Below are positions 16,922 through 23,996 of a stretch of 64,000 bases of DNA, piece by piece. Position 1 is the stretch's first letter, and each line of letters opens with the position of its first letter. Both the position numbers and the translations under genes were made by a program. The notes under the pieces are model-generated. The model did not search any database. It worked only from the letters and a program-made list of their open reading frames with translations, and had not been told where the DNA came from. This DNA comes from LMUY01 sp964244585 (lineage in GTDB: Bacteria; Pseudomonadota; Alphaproteobacteria; Acetobacterales; Acetobacteraceae), in assembly GCA_964244585.1 (NCBI GenBank), contig CAXTJM010000010.1, positions 1 through 64,000 on the forward strand. Reading direction: 5' to 3'.

Positions 16922-17950
16922 GTGGTGGAGAACGGCACCCATCTGCGGCGCGGCTGGACGACCGGCGCCTGCGCGGCGGCGGCGGCGAAGGCGGCGTTCA
17001 CCGCCCTGCGCACCGGCCACTTCCCCGACCCGGTCGAAATCCCGCTGCCCCGCGGCGGCCGTGCCGCGTTCGCCCTGGCGGAAACCCGGCTGGACGGCGC
17101 CGCCGCCCACGCCGCGATCGTAAAGGACGCGGGCGACGATCCGGACGTGACTCATGGCGCGCTGATCCGCGTCCGCGTCATGCCGGCCGGCCCCGGCGTG
17201 GCCTTCAGCGCCGGCGCGGGCGTGGGCACGGTCAGCCGCGCCGGGCTGCCGATCCCGCCCGGCGAGCCGGCGATCAATCCCGTGCCGCGCCAGATGATCC
17301 GCGCCGCGCTGGCCGAGGTGGGTCCCGCCGATGTCGAGGTGCAAATCGGCATTGCGGACGGCGCCAGGCTGGCCGAGCGCACGCTGAACGCCCGCCTGGG
17401 CATCGTCGGCGGCTTGTCCATCCTGGGCACCACCGGCATCGTCGTGCCGTATTCCTGTGCGGCCTGGATCGACACCATCCATCGCGGCATCGACGTGGCC
17501 CGTGCCGCCGGGATCGCCCACATCGCCGGATCGACCGGCAGCACCAGCGAGACGGCGGTGGCGGCGCTGCATCGTCTGCCGGAGATGGCGCTGATCGAGA
17601 TGGGGGATTTCGTCGGCGGCCTGCTGCGCTACCTGCGGCGCCACCCCGTGCCGCGGCTGACGATTGCCGGCGGCATCGCCAAGATGGCCAAGCTGGCCCA
17701 GGGCCGGCTTGACCTGCACAGCAAGCGCGGGTCGGTGGACATGGCGGACCTCGCCACCCTGGCCGGCGTTTCCGGAGTTGCGGTCGCCAACACGGTGGCG
17801 CAGGCACTCGCCATCGCGCCGGGCCTTGGGGATGCCGTGGCTCGGCAGGCCTGGCACACCGCCGCCGCGGCGCTGGACGGCGCGCCCATCGCGTTGGACG
17901 TGGCCGTGTTCGACCGCGAGGGCCGGCTGGTCGGGCATCACGGCCGGTAG
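16922..17950 (+). CDS. cbiD: precorrin-5B C1-methyltransferase CbiD
   Basis: 342 residues; transfers a methyl group to C1 with loss of the acyl fragment during ring contraction. The family opening LRRGWTTGACAAAAAKAAF and the motifs AETRLDGAAAHAAIVKDAGDDPDVT-type stretch (about 55-80), GLSILGTTGIVVPYS and GDFVGGLLRYLRRH are all present. CbiD belongs to the cobalt-early route, yet this cluster has the cobalt-late enzymes CobG and CobN and no CobF, so it probably replaces CobF. The start is a GTG (16922 or the adjacent 16925); no ATG is in frame. Its 3' end overlaps convergent cobM by 13 bp. Confidence 0.94.
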   Translation: MVENGTHLRRGWTTGACAAAAAKAAFTALRTGHFPDPVEIPLPRGGRAAFALAETRLDGAAAHAAIVKDAGDDPDVTHGALIRVRVMPAGPGVAFSAGAGVGTVSRAGLPIPPGEPAINPVPRQMIRAALAEVGPADVEVQIGIADGARLAERTLNARLGIVGGLSILGTTGIVVPYSCAAWIDTIHRGIDVARAAGIAHIAGSTGSTSETAVAALHRLPEMALIEMGDFVGGLLRYLRRHPVPRLTIAGGIAKMAKLAQGRLDLHSKRGSVDMADLATLAGVSGVAVANTVAQALAIAPGLGDAVARQAWHTAAAALDGAPIALDVAVFDREGRLVGHHGR

Positions 17951-18678
17951 CGCCTGACATAGCCGGTGCTGTAGAGCGCGCTCTCGCCAAAATCGCCCGG
18001 ATCGAGCGCCGGGCCGACCAGCAGCAGCGCCGTCCGCGCCACCCCCGTCCCGTCCAGCGTGCCCAGCGTGGCGCGAATCACGCGCTCCTCCGGCCAGGTG
18101 GCACGGGCCACCAGCGCGGCGGGACAGTCCGCGCCGTAATGCGGGACCAGCACCGCCAACGCCTGGTCCAGCAGGGCAGCGCCCAGGTGGATGGCCAGCG
18201 TCGCCCCCGTCGCGGCATAGGCCGCCAAGGTCTCCCCCGGCGGCATGGCGGAAGCGCGGCCCGGCAGCCGCGTGAGCACCACCGTCTGGGCGATGCCCGG
18301 CACGGTCAGTTCCCGCCCCAGCACGGCGGCGGCGGCGGCGAAGGCCGGCACGCCGGGCGTCAGGGTGTAGGGGATCGCCCGCCGCTCCAGCCGGCGCATC
18401 TGCTCCGCCACCGCGCTGTACAGCGACACGTCGCCCGAGTGCAGCCGCGCCACGTCCTGCCCGGCGGCATGGGCGGCGACATATTCCCGCTCGATCGCGT
18501 CCAGGTCGAGCGGGGCGGTGTCCACCAGCCGCGTTCCCGGCCCGCAATGGTCGAGCAGGTCGCGCGGCACGATGGACCCGGCAAAGAGGCAGACCGGACA
18601 GGAAGCGAGCAGCCGGGCGCCGCGCAACGTGATCAGGTCGGCCGCGCCGGGGCCGGCGCCGATGAAGTGGACGGTCAC
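17938..18678 (-). CDS. cobM: precorrin-4 C11-methyltransferase
   Basis: SAM-dependent tetrapyrrole methylase, 246 residues. It shows the N-terminal VHFIGAGPGAADLITLRGARLL, the LHSGDVSLYSAVAEQM loop (SAM contact) and TLTPGVPAFAAAAAVLG, which distinguish CobM/CbiF from other C-methylases. The start is GTG 18678, overlapping the cobE stop (GTGA). Last gene of cobL-cobE-cobM. Confidence 0.95.
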   Translation of the reverse strand: MTVHFIGAGPGAADLITLRGARLLASCPVCLFAGSIVPRDLLDHCGPGTRLVDTAPLDLDAIEREYVAAHAAGQDVARLHSGDVSLYSAVAEQMRRLERRAIPYTLTPGVPAFAAAAAVLGRELTVPGIAQTVVLTRLPGRASAMPPGETLAAYAATGATLAIHLGAALLDQALAVLVPHYGADCPAALVARATWPEERVIRATLGTLDGTGVARTALLLVGPALDPGDFGESALYSTGYVRRYRP

Positions 18679-19055
18679 GCCGGAGCCCGTTGCAACGGGA
18701 CGGCGTCGGGTGAGGGCCGCTCCGCCAGCGCGCAGGTCGCCCAGCCGCTGCCCATCCGCGCCAGCACCAACGCCCCGCCACCGGCCAGCGCCGCCGCCTC
18801 CGCCACCGAGGCATGGCCCGTCACCCGTGCCACCGCGGCCGACCGCGTCGGGCACAATGCCTGCACCGCGCCGAGCGCCGCCTCGTCCACGAAGTGCAGC
18901 GGCAGGCCCAATTGCCGCGCCGCCTCGACCAGCCCGGCTTCGTCGCGCTTCCACGGCGGGGCGGCCAACGCGTCGGCGCCGCCCGCCTGCCGCACCAGCG
19001 CCACGATCGCCTCTGCCGGGCACCCCCGGCGGCAGCCGATCCCGGCGACGATCAC
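18675..19055 (-). CDS. cobE: cobalamin biosynthesis protein CobE (CbiG C-terminal-like)
   Basis: Small protein (126 residues) of the CobE/CbiG-C fold, believed to help in the C20/acyl-fragment part of the aerobic route. It opens with VIVAGIGCRRGCPAEAIVALV, the family signature, and contains FVDEAALGAVQALCPTRSAAVARVTG and GGALVLARMGSGWATCALAER. I chose GTG 19055 because it forms a GTGA overlap with the cobL stop and matches the family N-terminus. ATG 19073 in the same frame would add six residues. It overlaps cobM by GTGA. Confidence 0.88.
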   Translation of the reverse strand: MIVAGIGCRRGCPAEAIVALVRQAGGADALAAPPWKRDEAGLVEAARQLGLPLHFVDEAALGAVQALCPTRSAAVARVTGHASVAEAAALAGGGALVLARMGSGWATCALAERPSPDAVPLQRAPA

Positions 19056-20248
19056 GGCTTGGTCGCCGACCATTGCGTCACCGTCATCGCCGGGCGGAAG
19101 GCGTGCATGGTCCCGACCGCGTCCAGCCGCTCCAGCGACAGCCGCAGCAACGTTCCGCCCCACCGCTCGCGCGCGGCCAGCAATGCCGCCTCGGTCTCGA
19201 TCGTCACCGCGTTGGCCACGACGCGGCCGCCCGGCGGCAAGGCGGCCCAGGCCGTGTCGATCACGCCGGGCCGGTGCGCGCCGCCGCCGAGGAAGACCGC
19301 GGCCGGCGTGGCCAGGCCGGCCAAGGCCTCCGGCGCGGCGCCGTGCACCACGCCCAGCGCCGGCACGCCGAGACGCTCGGCATTGGCGGCGATCCGCGCC
19401 ACCCGCCCGGCGTCCGGCTCGATGGCAATGGCGCGGTTGGCGGAATGGCGCAGCATCCACTCGATGCCGATCGATCCGGCGCCGCCGCCGACATCCCACA
19501 GCATCTCGCCGCGTCGCGGCGCCAGGGTGGAGAGCGTCACGGCGCGGATCTCCCGCCGCGTCAACTGCCCGTCATGCTCGAACAGGTCGTCCGGCAGGCC
19601 GGTGGCGATGTGCTGCGCGACCGGACCGCGCACCGTGATCGCCACCGTGTTCAACGGGTGGATGTCCGTCAGCCCGAACGCGGCGGCGCCGCTATGCCGG
19701 ATGCGCTCCGCCGGCCCGCCCATCGCCTCCAGCACGACGAGGCTGGAGGCGCCGAGCCCGCGGTCCCGCAGCATGGCGGCGAGTGCCCCGGGCGTTGCCG
19801 CATCGGCCGACAGCACCAGCAGCCGCGCAGCCGGTTGCAGCAAGGACACAATGGCGGCGAGCGGCCGGCCGCAGGCCGACACTTCCGCCACGTCCGTGAC
19901 CGACCAGCCGAGCCGCGCCCGGGCGAGCGCGAAGGCGGACGGGGCCGGATGGCAGGCGATCTCGTCCGGTGGAATCAGCCCGGCCAGCACGGCGCCGATG
20001 CCGAAGCAGAACGGATCGCCGGACGCCAGCACCGCGACCGGCTTGCCGCGCCGCGCCAGGATGGCCGGGTAGGCGGCGTGCATCGGGCTGGGCCAGCACA
20101 GGCGCTCCCCCGCGATGATCGGGTCCGCCAGGGCAAGATGCCGCCGGCCGCCCACCACCAGCCCGGCCTCCGCCACCGCGGACCGGGCTGGCGGGGAGAG
20201 GTGTCCATCCTCGCCGATGCCGACCATGGCAAGCCAGGGCGCGGTCAT
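19052..20248 (-). CDS. cobL: precorrin-6Y C5,15-methyltransferase (decarboxylating), CbiE-CbiT fusion
   Basis: 398-residue bifunctional methylase. The N-terminal half is CbiE-like: LAMVGIGEDGHLSPPARSA and VLASGDPFCFGIGAVLAG. The C-terminal half is the CbiT-like Rossmann methyltransferase: TRREIRAVTLSTLAPRRGE, then MLWDVGGGAGSIGIEWML (SAM-binding GGGAG) and AVFLGGGAHRPGVID. Both methylations and the acetate decarboxylation of precorrin-6Y are expected. The start is 14 bp from divergent cobK. Confidence 0.96.
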   Translation of the reverse strand: MTAPWLAMVGIGEDGHLSPPARSAVAEAGLVVGGRRHLALADPIIAGERLCWPSPMHAAYPAILARRGKPVAVLASGDPFCFGIGAVLAGLIPPDEIACHPAPSAFALARARLGWSVTDVAEVSACGRPLAAIVSLLQPAARLLVLSADAATPGALAAMLRDRGLGASSLVVLEAMGGPAERIRHSGAAAFGLTDIHPLNTVAITVRGPVAQHIATGLPDDLFEHDGQLTRREIRAVTLSTLAPRRGEMLWDVGGGAGSIGIEWMLRHSANRAIAIEPDAGRVARIAANAERLGVPALGVVHGAAPEALAGLATPAAVFLGGGAHRPGVIDTAWAALPPGGRVVANAVTIETEAALLAARERWGGTLLRLSLERLDAVGTMHAFRPAMTVTQWSATKP

Positions 20249-20262
20249 GCCACAACCAGCCG

Positions 20263-20991
20263 GTGCGCGTGTTGATCCTGGGTGGAACGACGGAGGCTTC
20301 GGCGATCGCCCGTGCGCTGGCGGTCGACCGGCGGTTCGCCCCGGTGCTCTCGTTCGCCGGCCGCACCCGTGCCCCGGTGCCGCCGCCCATCCCGTGGCGG
20401 GTCGGCGGGTTCGGCGGCGCGGCCGGGCTGGCGGCCTATCTGCAGCGGGAGCGGGTCGACGCGCTGGTCGACGCCACCCATCCCTTCGCGGCGCGCATGA
20501 AGGCCATCGCCGCGCAAATGGCCCTGCCGCGCGTGGCCGTGCTGCGCCCCGCCTGGACGGCGCAGGCCGGCGACGACTGGACCGAGGTGCCCGGCATGCC
20601 GGCCGCCGCGGTGGCCCTGGGGCCGGTGCCCCGCCGCGTGTTCCTGACGGTTGGCCAGGGCGAGTTGGGGGTGTTCGGGCCGCCGCACCGCTATCTCGTC
20701 CGCTCCGTCGAGGCGCCCGCCGAAGCGCCGCCGGGCGCGACCATCGTCACGGCGCGCGGCCCCTTCACCCAGGCCGACGACCTCGCGCTCATGCGGGCGC
20801 ACGGCATCGACGTCCTGGTCACCAAGAACTCCGGCGGCACGGCGGTCGCGAGCAAGCTGGCTGCCGCGCGGGCGCTTGCGCTCCGGGTGGTCATGGTCGC
20901 ACGGCCAGCCCTGCCCGAACCCCCGATCGTGCCCGATGCCGCGGCGGCCTTGGACTGGCTGCATGCTCAGGCCGCGCTGCGGGGCGTGTAA
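20263..20991 (+). CDS. cobK: precorrin-6A reductase
   Basis: NADPH-dependent reductase, 242 residues. The start VRVLILGGTTEASAIARAL carries the family GGTTE nucleotide motif; VDALVDATHPFAARMKAIA and the C-terminal DVLVTKNSGGTAVASKLAAA are diagnostic. GTG 20263 is the start. Single plus-strand gene between cobL (divergent, 14 bp) and cobJ (convergent, coding ends overlapping by 25 bp), so its promoter must lie within cobL. Confidence 0.95.
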   Translation: MRVLILGGTTEASAIARALAVDRRFAPVLSFAGRTRAPVPPPIPWRVGGFGGAAGLAAYLQRERVDALVDATHPFAARMKAIAAQMALPRVAVLRPAWTAQAGDDWTEVPGMPAAAVALGPVPRRVFLTVGQGELGVFGPPHRYLVRSVEAPAEAPPGATIVTARGPFTQADDLALMRAHGIDVLVTKNSGGTAVASKLAAARALALRVVMVARPALPEPPIVPDAAAALDWLHAQAALRGV

Positions 20992-21716
20992 AGCCATGCG
21001 CCGCCACCCGGCCGCGCGATGGCCCGGGTTGCCGCCGATCCGACCATCACCAGCGTGCGCATGTCCGCCCGTGCCGGGTCGGCCTGGCCCAGGGTGGTAA
21101 CCTCCACCCGTTCGTCCGCGCGGCTGATGGCAGTGGCGAAGGCGATCCGGGTTGCGGCCGGCAACACCGCCCGCAGGGTGTCGAACGCCGCCCCGAGCTG
21201 CCAGGGACGGGCCCGCGACAGCGGGTTGTACAGCGCCAGCACGAACCCGGCTTCGGCGGCGGCGCGCAGCCGGTTCAGCACGGTCGGCCACGGCTTCAGG
21301 TTGTCGGAGAGCGAGATGGCGCAGAAATCATGCCCCAACGGCGCCCCGAGCCGCGCCGCCGCCGCCAGCAGGGCGGAGATGCCCGGGATCACCTCGATGT
21401 CGAGCCCGGCGTGATCCGGCTGTGCCTCGACCGCCTCGAACACCGCGGCCGCCATGCCGAACACGCCGGCATCGCCGCCCGACACCACGGCCACGGAGCG
21501 CCCGGCCGCGGCCAGCGAAAGGGCATGCCGCGCCCGGTCCAGTTCCACGCGGTTGTCGGAGGCGTGGCGGACCTGGTTCTGCCGGATGGCGACGCGGTCG
21601 AGGTATGGGCCGTAGCCGACCAGGTCGCTGGCTGCCGCCAGGGCCGCGGCGGCATGCGGCGCCAGCAGCCCGGCGTCGCCAGGGCCGATCCCGACGATGG
21701 CGAGCCGCCCGCTCAT
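20967..21716 (-). CDS. cobJ: precorrin-3B C17-methyltransferase
   Basis: Ring-contraction methylase, 249 residues. It shows LAIVGIGPGDAGLLAPHAA, DLVGYGPYLDRV, VSGGDAGVFGMAAAVFE and IPGISALLAAAARLGAPLGH, followed by FVLALYNPLSRARPWQL, which is typical for CobJ/CbiH. The C-terminal RTLVMVGSAATRAI is also present. ATGA overlap with cobI. Tail-to-tail overlap of 25 bp with cobK. Confidence 0.95.
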   Translation of the reverse strand: MSGRLAIVGIGPGDAGLLAPHAAAALAAASDLVGYGPYLDRVAIRQNQVRHASDNRVELDRARHALSLAAAGRSVAVVSGGDAGVFGMAAAVFEAVEAQPDHAGLDIEVIPGISALLAAAARLGAPLGHDFCAISLSDNLKPWPTVLNRLRAAAEAGFVLALYNPLSRARPWQLGAAFDTLRAVLPAATRIAFATAISRADERVEVTTLGQADPARADMRTLVMVGSAATRAIARPGGGAWLYTPRSAA

Positions 21717-22438
21717 CGTGCCCGTTGCCGCCCCGGCACCAGGATGAGCGAGAAATACGGCGCCGGCGCATCCGGCATGTCGGCCAGCCGGGCGATGCGC
21801 TCGTCCGCCATGGTGCCGCGCTCGACATACAGGGCATGGTCGCCGCGTCCGGCCTGGGCCAGGGCCGTGCGGATCTTCGGCAGGTTGCGGCCGACCTTCA
21901 TGATGACGGCGGCGTCCGTCGTCCGCAGCCGGGCGGCGAGCGTCGCCGCGTCCAGCGTGCCGGGCAGCACGGTCAGCACGTCGTCGCCATGCGTCATCGG
22001 CGTGCCCGTGCGCGCCCAGGCGCCGCACATGCCGGTCACGCCTGGCACCACCTCATGCGCGTAGCGCGAAGACAGGCGGTCGAACACGTACATGGCGGAG
22101 CCGTAGAAGAACGGATCGCCCTCGCACAGCAGCGCGACCGACACGCCCGCATCCAGCCGGGCCGCAATGGCGACGGAGGCTGCTTCGTAGAACGCCGTCA
22201 TCCCGGCGGCGTAGCGTGGATCGCCTACCGGCATTTCCGTCGTGAACGGGTAGTCGAACCGCAACGCCTCCGCCTCCGGGCGCAGATGCGCCGCTGCGAT
22301 GGCATGGGCATGGCTGGGGCGGTCGCGCTTGGCGAAATATGCATGGGCCGGTGCGGTGCCGAGGATGCGGGCCGCCTTGAGCGTCAGCAACTCCGGATCG
22401 CCCGGGCCGACCCCGACGCTGTAGAGCGTGCCTGTCAC
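21713..22438 (-). CDS. cobI: precorrin-2 C20-methyltransferase
   Basis: SAM-dependent enzyme, 241 residues, the first committed C-methylation after precorrin-2. Motifs: LYSVGVGPGDPELLTLKAARIL, ALLCEGDPFFYGSAMYVFDRL, VVPGVTGMCGAWARTGTP and the late MKVGRNLPKIRTALAQAG. The GTG start forms a GTGA overlap with cobH, and the stop overlaps cobJ by ATGA. Confidence 0.95.
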   Translation of the reverse strand: MTGTLYSVGVGPGDPELLTLKAARILGTAPAHAYFAKRDRPSHAHAIAAAHLRPEAEALRFDYPFTTEMPVGDPRYAAGMTAFYEAASVAIAARLDAGVSVALLCEGDPFFYGSAMYVFDRLSSRYAHEVVPGVTGMCGAWARTGTPMTHGDDVLTVLPGTLDAATLAARLRTTDAAVIMKVGRNLPKIRTALAQAGRGDHALYVERGTMADERIARLADMPDAPAPYFSLILVPGRQRAR

Positions 22439-23061
22439 TCGACGTCGCTTGCCAGTGCGTTGACGGCCGCCACGGTCATGGCGCTGCCGCCCCGCCGTCC
22501 GGGAAGCACCAGGCACGGCACCCGCCCGTCCTGCCACAGCGCGGCCTTGGACTCCGCCGCGCCCACGAAGCCGACCGGCAAGCCGATGACGGCCGCCGGC
22601 GCGGGCGCTCCGGCGTCCAGCAATTCCAGCAGGTGGAACAATGCGGTCGGGGCGTTGCCGATCGCCACCACCGCGCCGGCCATGCGGGCTCCCCACAGGT
22701 CGAGCGCCGCCGCCGACCGCGTGTTGCCGATGCGACGGGCGAGGGCAGGGGTGTCCGGGTGATCCAGCGTGCAGACCACCTCGTTATCCGCGGGCAGCCG
22801 GCTGCGGGTGATGCCGTGCGCCACCATCTTGGCGTCGCACAGGATGGCAGCGCCGGCCCGCAGCGCAGTCCGCGCCGCATCGGCGAAGCCGGGGGAGAAG
22901 CGCAGCTCCGGCGCGATCTCCGTCATGCCCGCGGCGTGGACGATCCGCACGGCGACGCGCGCCTCGGCGGCGGCGAGGCCGGACAGGTTTGCCTCGGCCC
23001 GGATGATCGCGAAGGATCGCGCGTAGATCGCGGCACCGTCGCGGATGTAGTCGCGGGTCAC
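22435..23061 (-). CDS. cobH: precorrin-8X methylmutase
   Basis: Moves the C11 methyl to C12 to form hydrogenobyrinic acid. 208 residues beginning TRDYIRDGAAIYARSFAIIR, as in CobH. The catalytic histidine is H42 in VRIVHAAG, equivalent to His43 of the P. denitrificans enzyme. MVAHGITRSRL, IGNTRSAAALDLWG, VAIGNAPTALFHLLE and GLPVGFVGAAESK are strongly conserved. GTG start in a GTGA overlap with cobG. Confidence 0.96.
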   Translation of the reverse strand: MTRDYIRDGAAIYARSFAIIRAEANLSGLAAAEARVAVRIVHAAGMTEIAPELRFSPGFADAARTALRAGAAILCDAKMVAHGITRSRLPADNEVVCTLDHPDTPALARRIGNTRSAAALDLWGARMAGAVVAIGNAPTALFHLLELLDAGAPAPAAVIGLPVGFVGAAESKAALWQDGRVPCLVLPGRRGGSAMTVAAVNALASDVE

Positions 23062-23996
23062 AGCGCCGCCATGGCCTGATCGAGGGTGAGGCCGCAACGC
23101 TCCGGTGCGTCGCCTGCCCGGCCGTGGCGGACGAGGTCGTAGCGGCCGTTCCGGCCCACCAATGTGATGGCGGCCTGCGGGTGCGCGCAGCCCTTGGCGC
23201 AGCCCGAGACGTGAAGGTTGCCGAACCCCGCCTCCGCCAGCCGCGCCGCATCCGTTCGGGTGGGCACGCTCGCACGAGGGCAGGCCGGCGCGCCGGAGCA
23301 GGCCGCGATGCTGCCGGCCGAGGCGGCGAAACCGGCGACTGGCACCGGGGAGAGAAAGGCGCGCCAGGGTGTCGTGCGGAGTTCCGGGACAGAACCGGCC
23401 AGTGCTGCGAGCACTGCGGCATCGGTGGCGCCGAACGGTGGGTGGAGCAGGTATCCGCTGCCCTCATTCCGATCCCCTCGCAGCGGCAGAGGGAGTACGA
23501 ACCGCCCTCGCGATCGGGCGGGATGGGCCAAGGCCCCGCCGGCGCCAGCCCGTGCGATGCCGGTGGAGGCAAGGGCCTGACGAGGCGACGCCACCGGCTC
23601 CCCATCCAGAAACACGTCGCTACCCCACACCACCACGCAGAATTTCGGCGGCAGCCCGTCCGTTGCCGCCAGCAACGCCTCCGCCTCTGCCACGAGCGCG
23701 TCGTCGCAGGGCGGCACGGCGACCACGTTGCGGCGCGCCTCCCGGACCGGATCGGCATCGGCCAACCCGGCCTCCACCATCGCCCGTGCGAAAGCCCGCG
23801 CGTCATGCACGCCGCGGATCTGCAGGTTGCCCCGCCCGGTCAACTCCACCACGCCGTTGCCATACGCCGTCACGGCGGCGGCCAGCGCGTGCAGCGCGCC
23901 GGCTGGCAGCCGGCCGCCGAACGGTTTCACCCGCACCAGCGGACCGTCGCCGGATGGCATGGGCGCATGCACCGTCGGGCACCAGCCACGGATCAT
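23058..23996 (-). CDS. cobG: precorrin-3B synthase-type siroheme/[4Fe-4S] protein CobG (short form)
   Basis: Oxygen-dependent precorrin-3A monooxygenase, related to nitrite/sulfite reductases. Residues: VRVKPFGGRLPAGALHALA and ELTGRGNLQIRGV form the ferredoxin-like half domain. The cluster cysteines are C233 and C239 (ACSGAPACP) and C266 and C270 (SGCAKGCAHP). At 312 residues it is shorter than the roughly 380-460 of typical CobG. Residues about 158-181 (RSRGRFVLPLPLRGDRNEGS) come from a palindromic repeat. The ATG overlaps the cobN stop (ATGA). It might be incomplete in function, because the C-terminal part after the second cysteine pair is only about 40 residues. Confidence 0.88.
   Translation of the reverse strand: MIRGWCPTVHAPMPSGDGPLVRVKPFGGRLPAGALHALAAAVTAYGNGVVELTGRGNLQIRGVHDARAFARAMVEAGLADADPVREARRNVVAVPPCDDALVAEAEALLAATDGLPPKFCVVVWGSDVFLDGEPVASPRQALASTGIARAGAGGALAHPARSRGRFVLPLPLRGDRNEGSGYLLHPPFGATDAAVLAALAGSVPELRTTPWRAFLSPVPVAGFAASAGSIAACSGAPACPRASVPTRTDAARLAEAGFGNLHVSGCAKGCAHPQAAITLVGRNGRYDLVRHGRAGDAPERCGLTLDQAMAAL
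23461..23525. repeat. palindromic element copy inside cobG, translated in frame
   Basis: Plus strand CCCTCATTCCGATCCCCTCG, then GCAGAGGGAG, followed by a second hairpin with perfect arms CCGCCC (23502-23507) and GGGCGG (23516-23521). It is transcribed as part of cobG and gives residues about 158-179. The order CCCTCA, C-rich core, GAGGGAG matches the copy in cobN. Confidence 0.6.
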
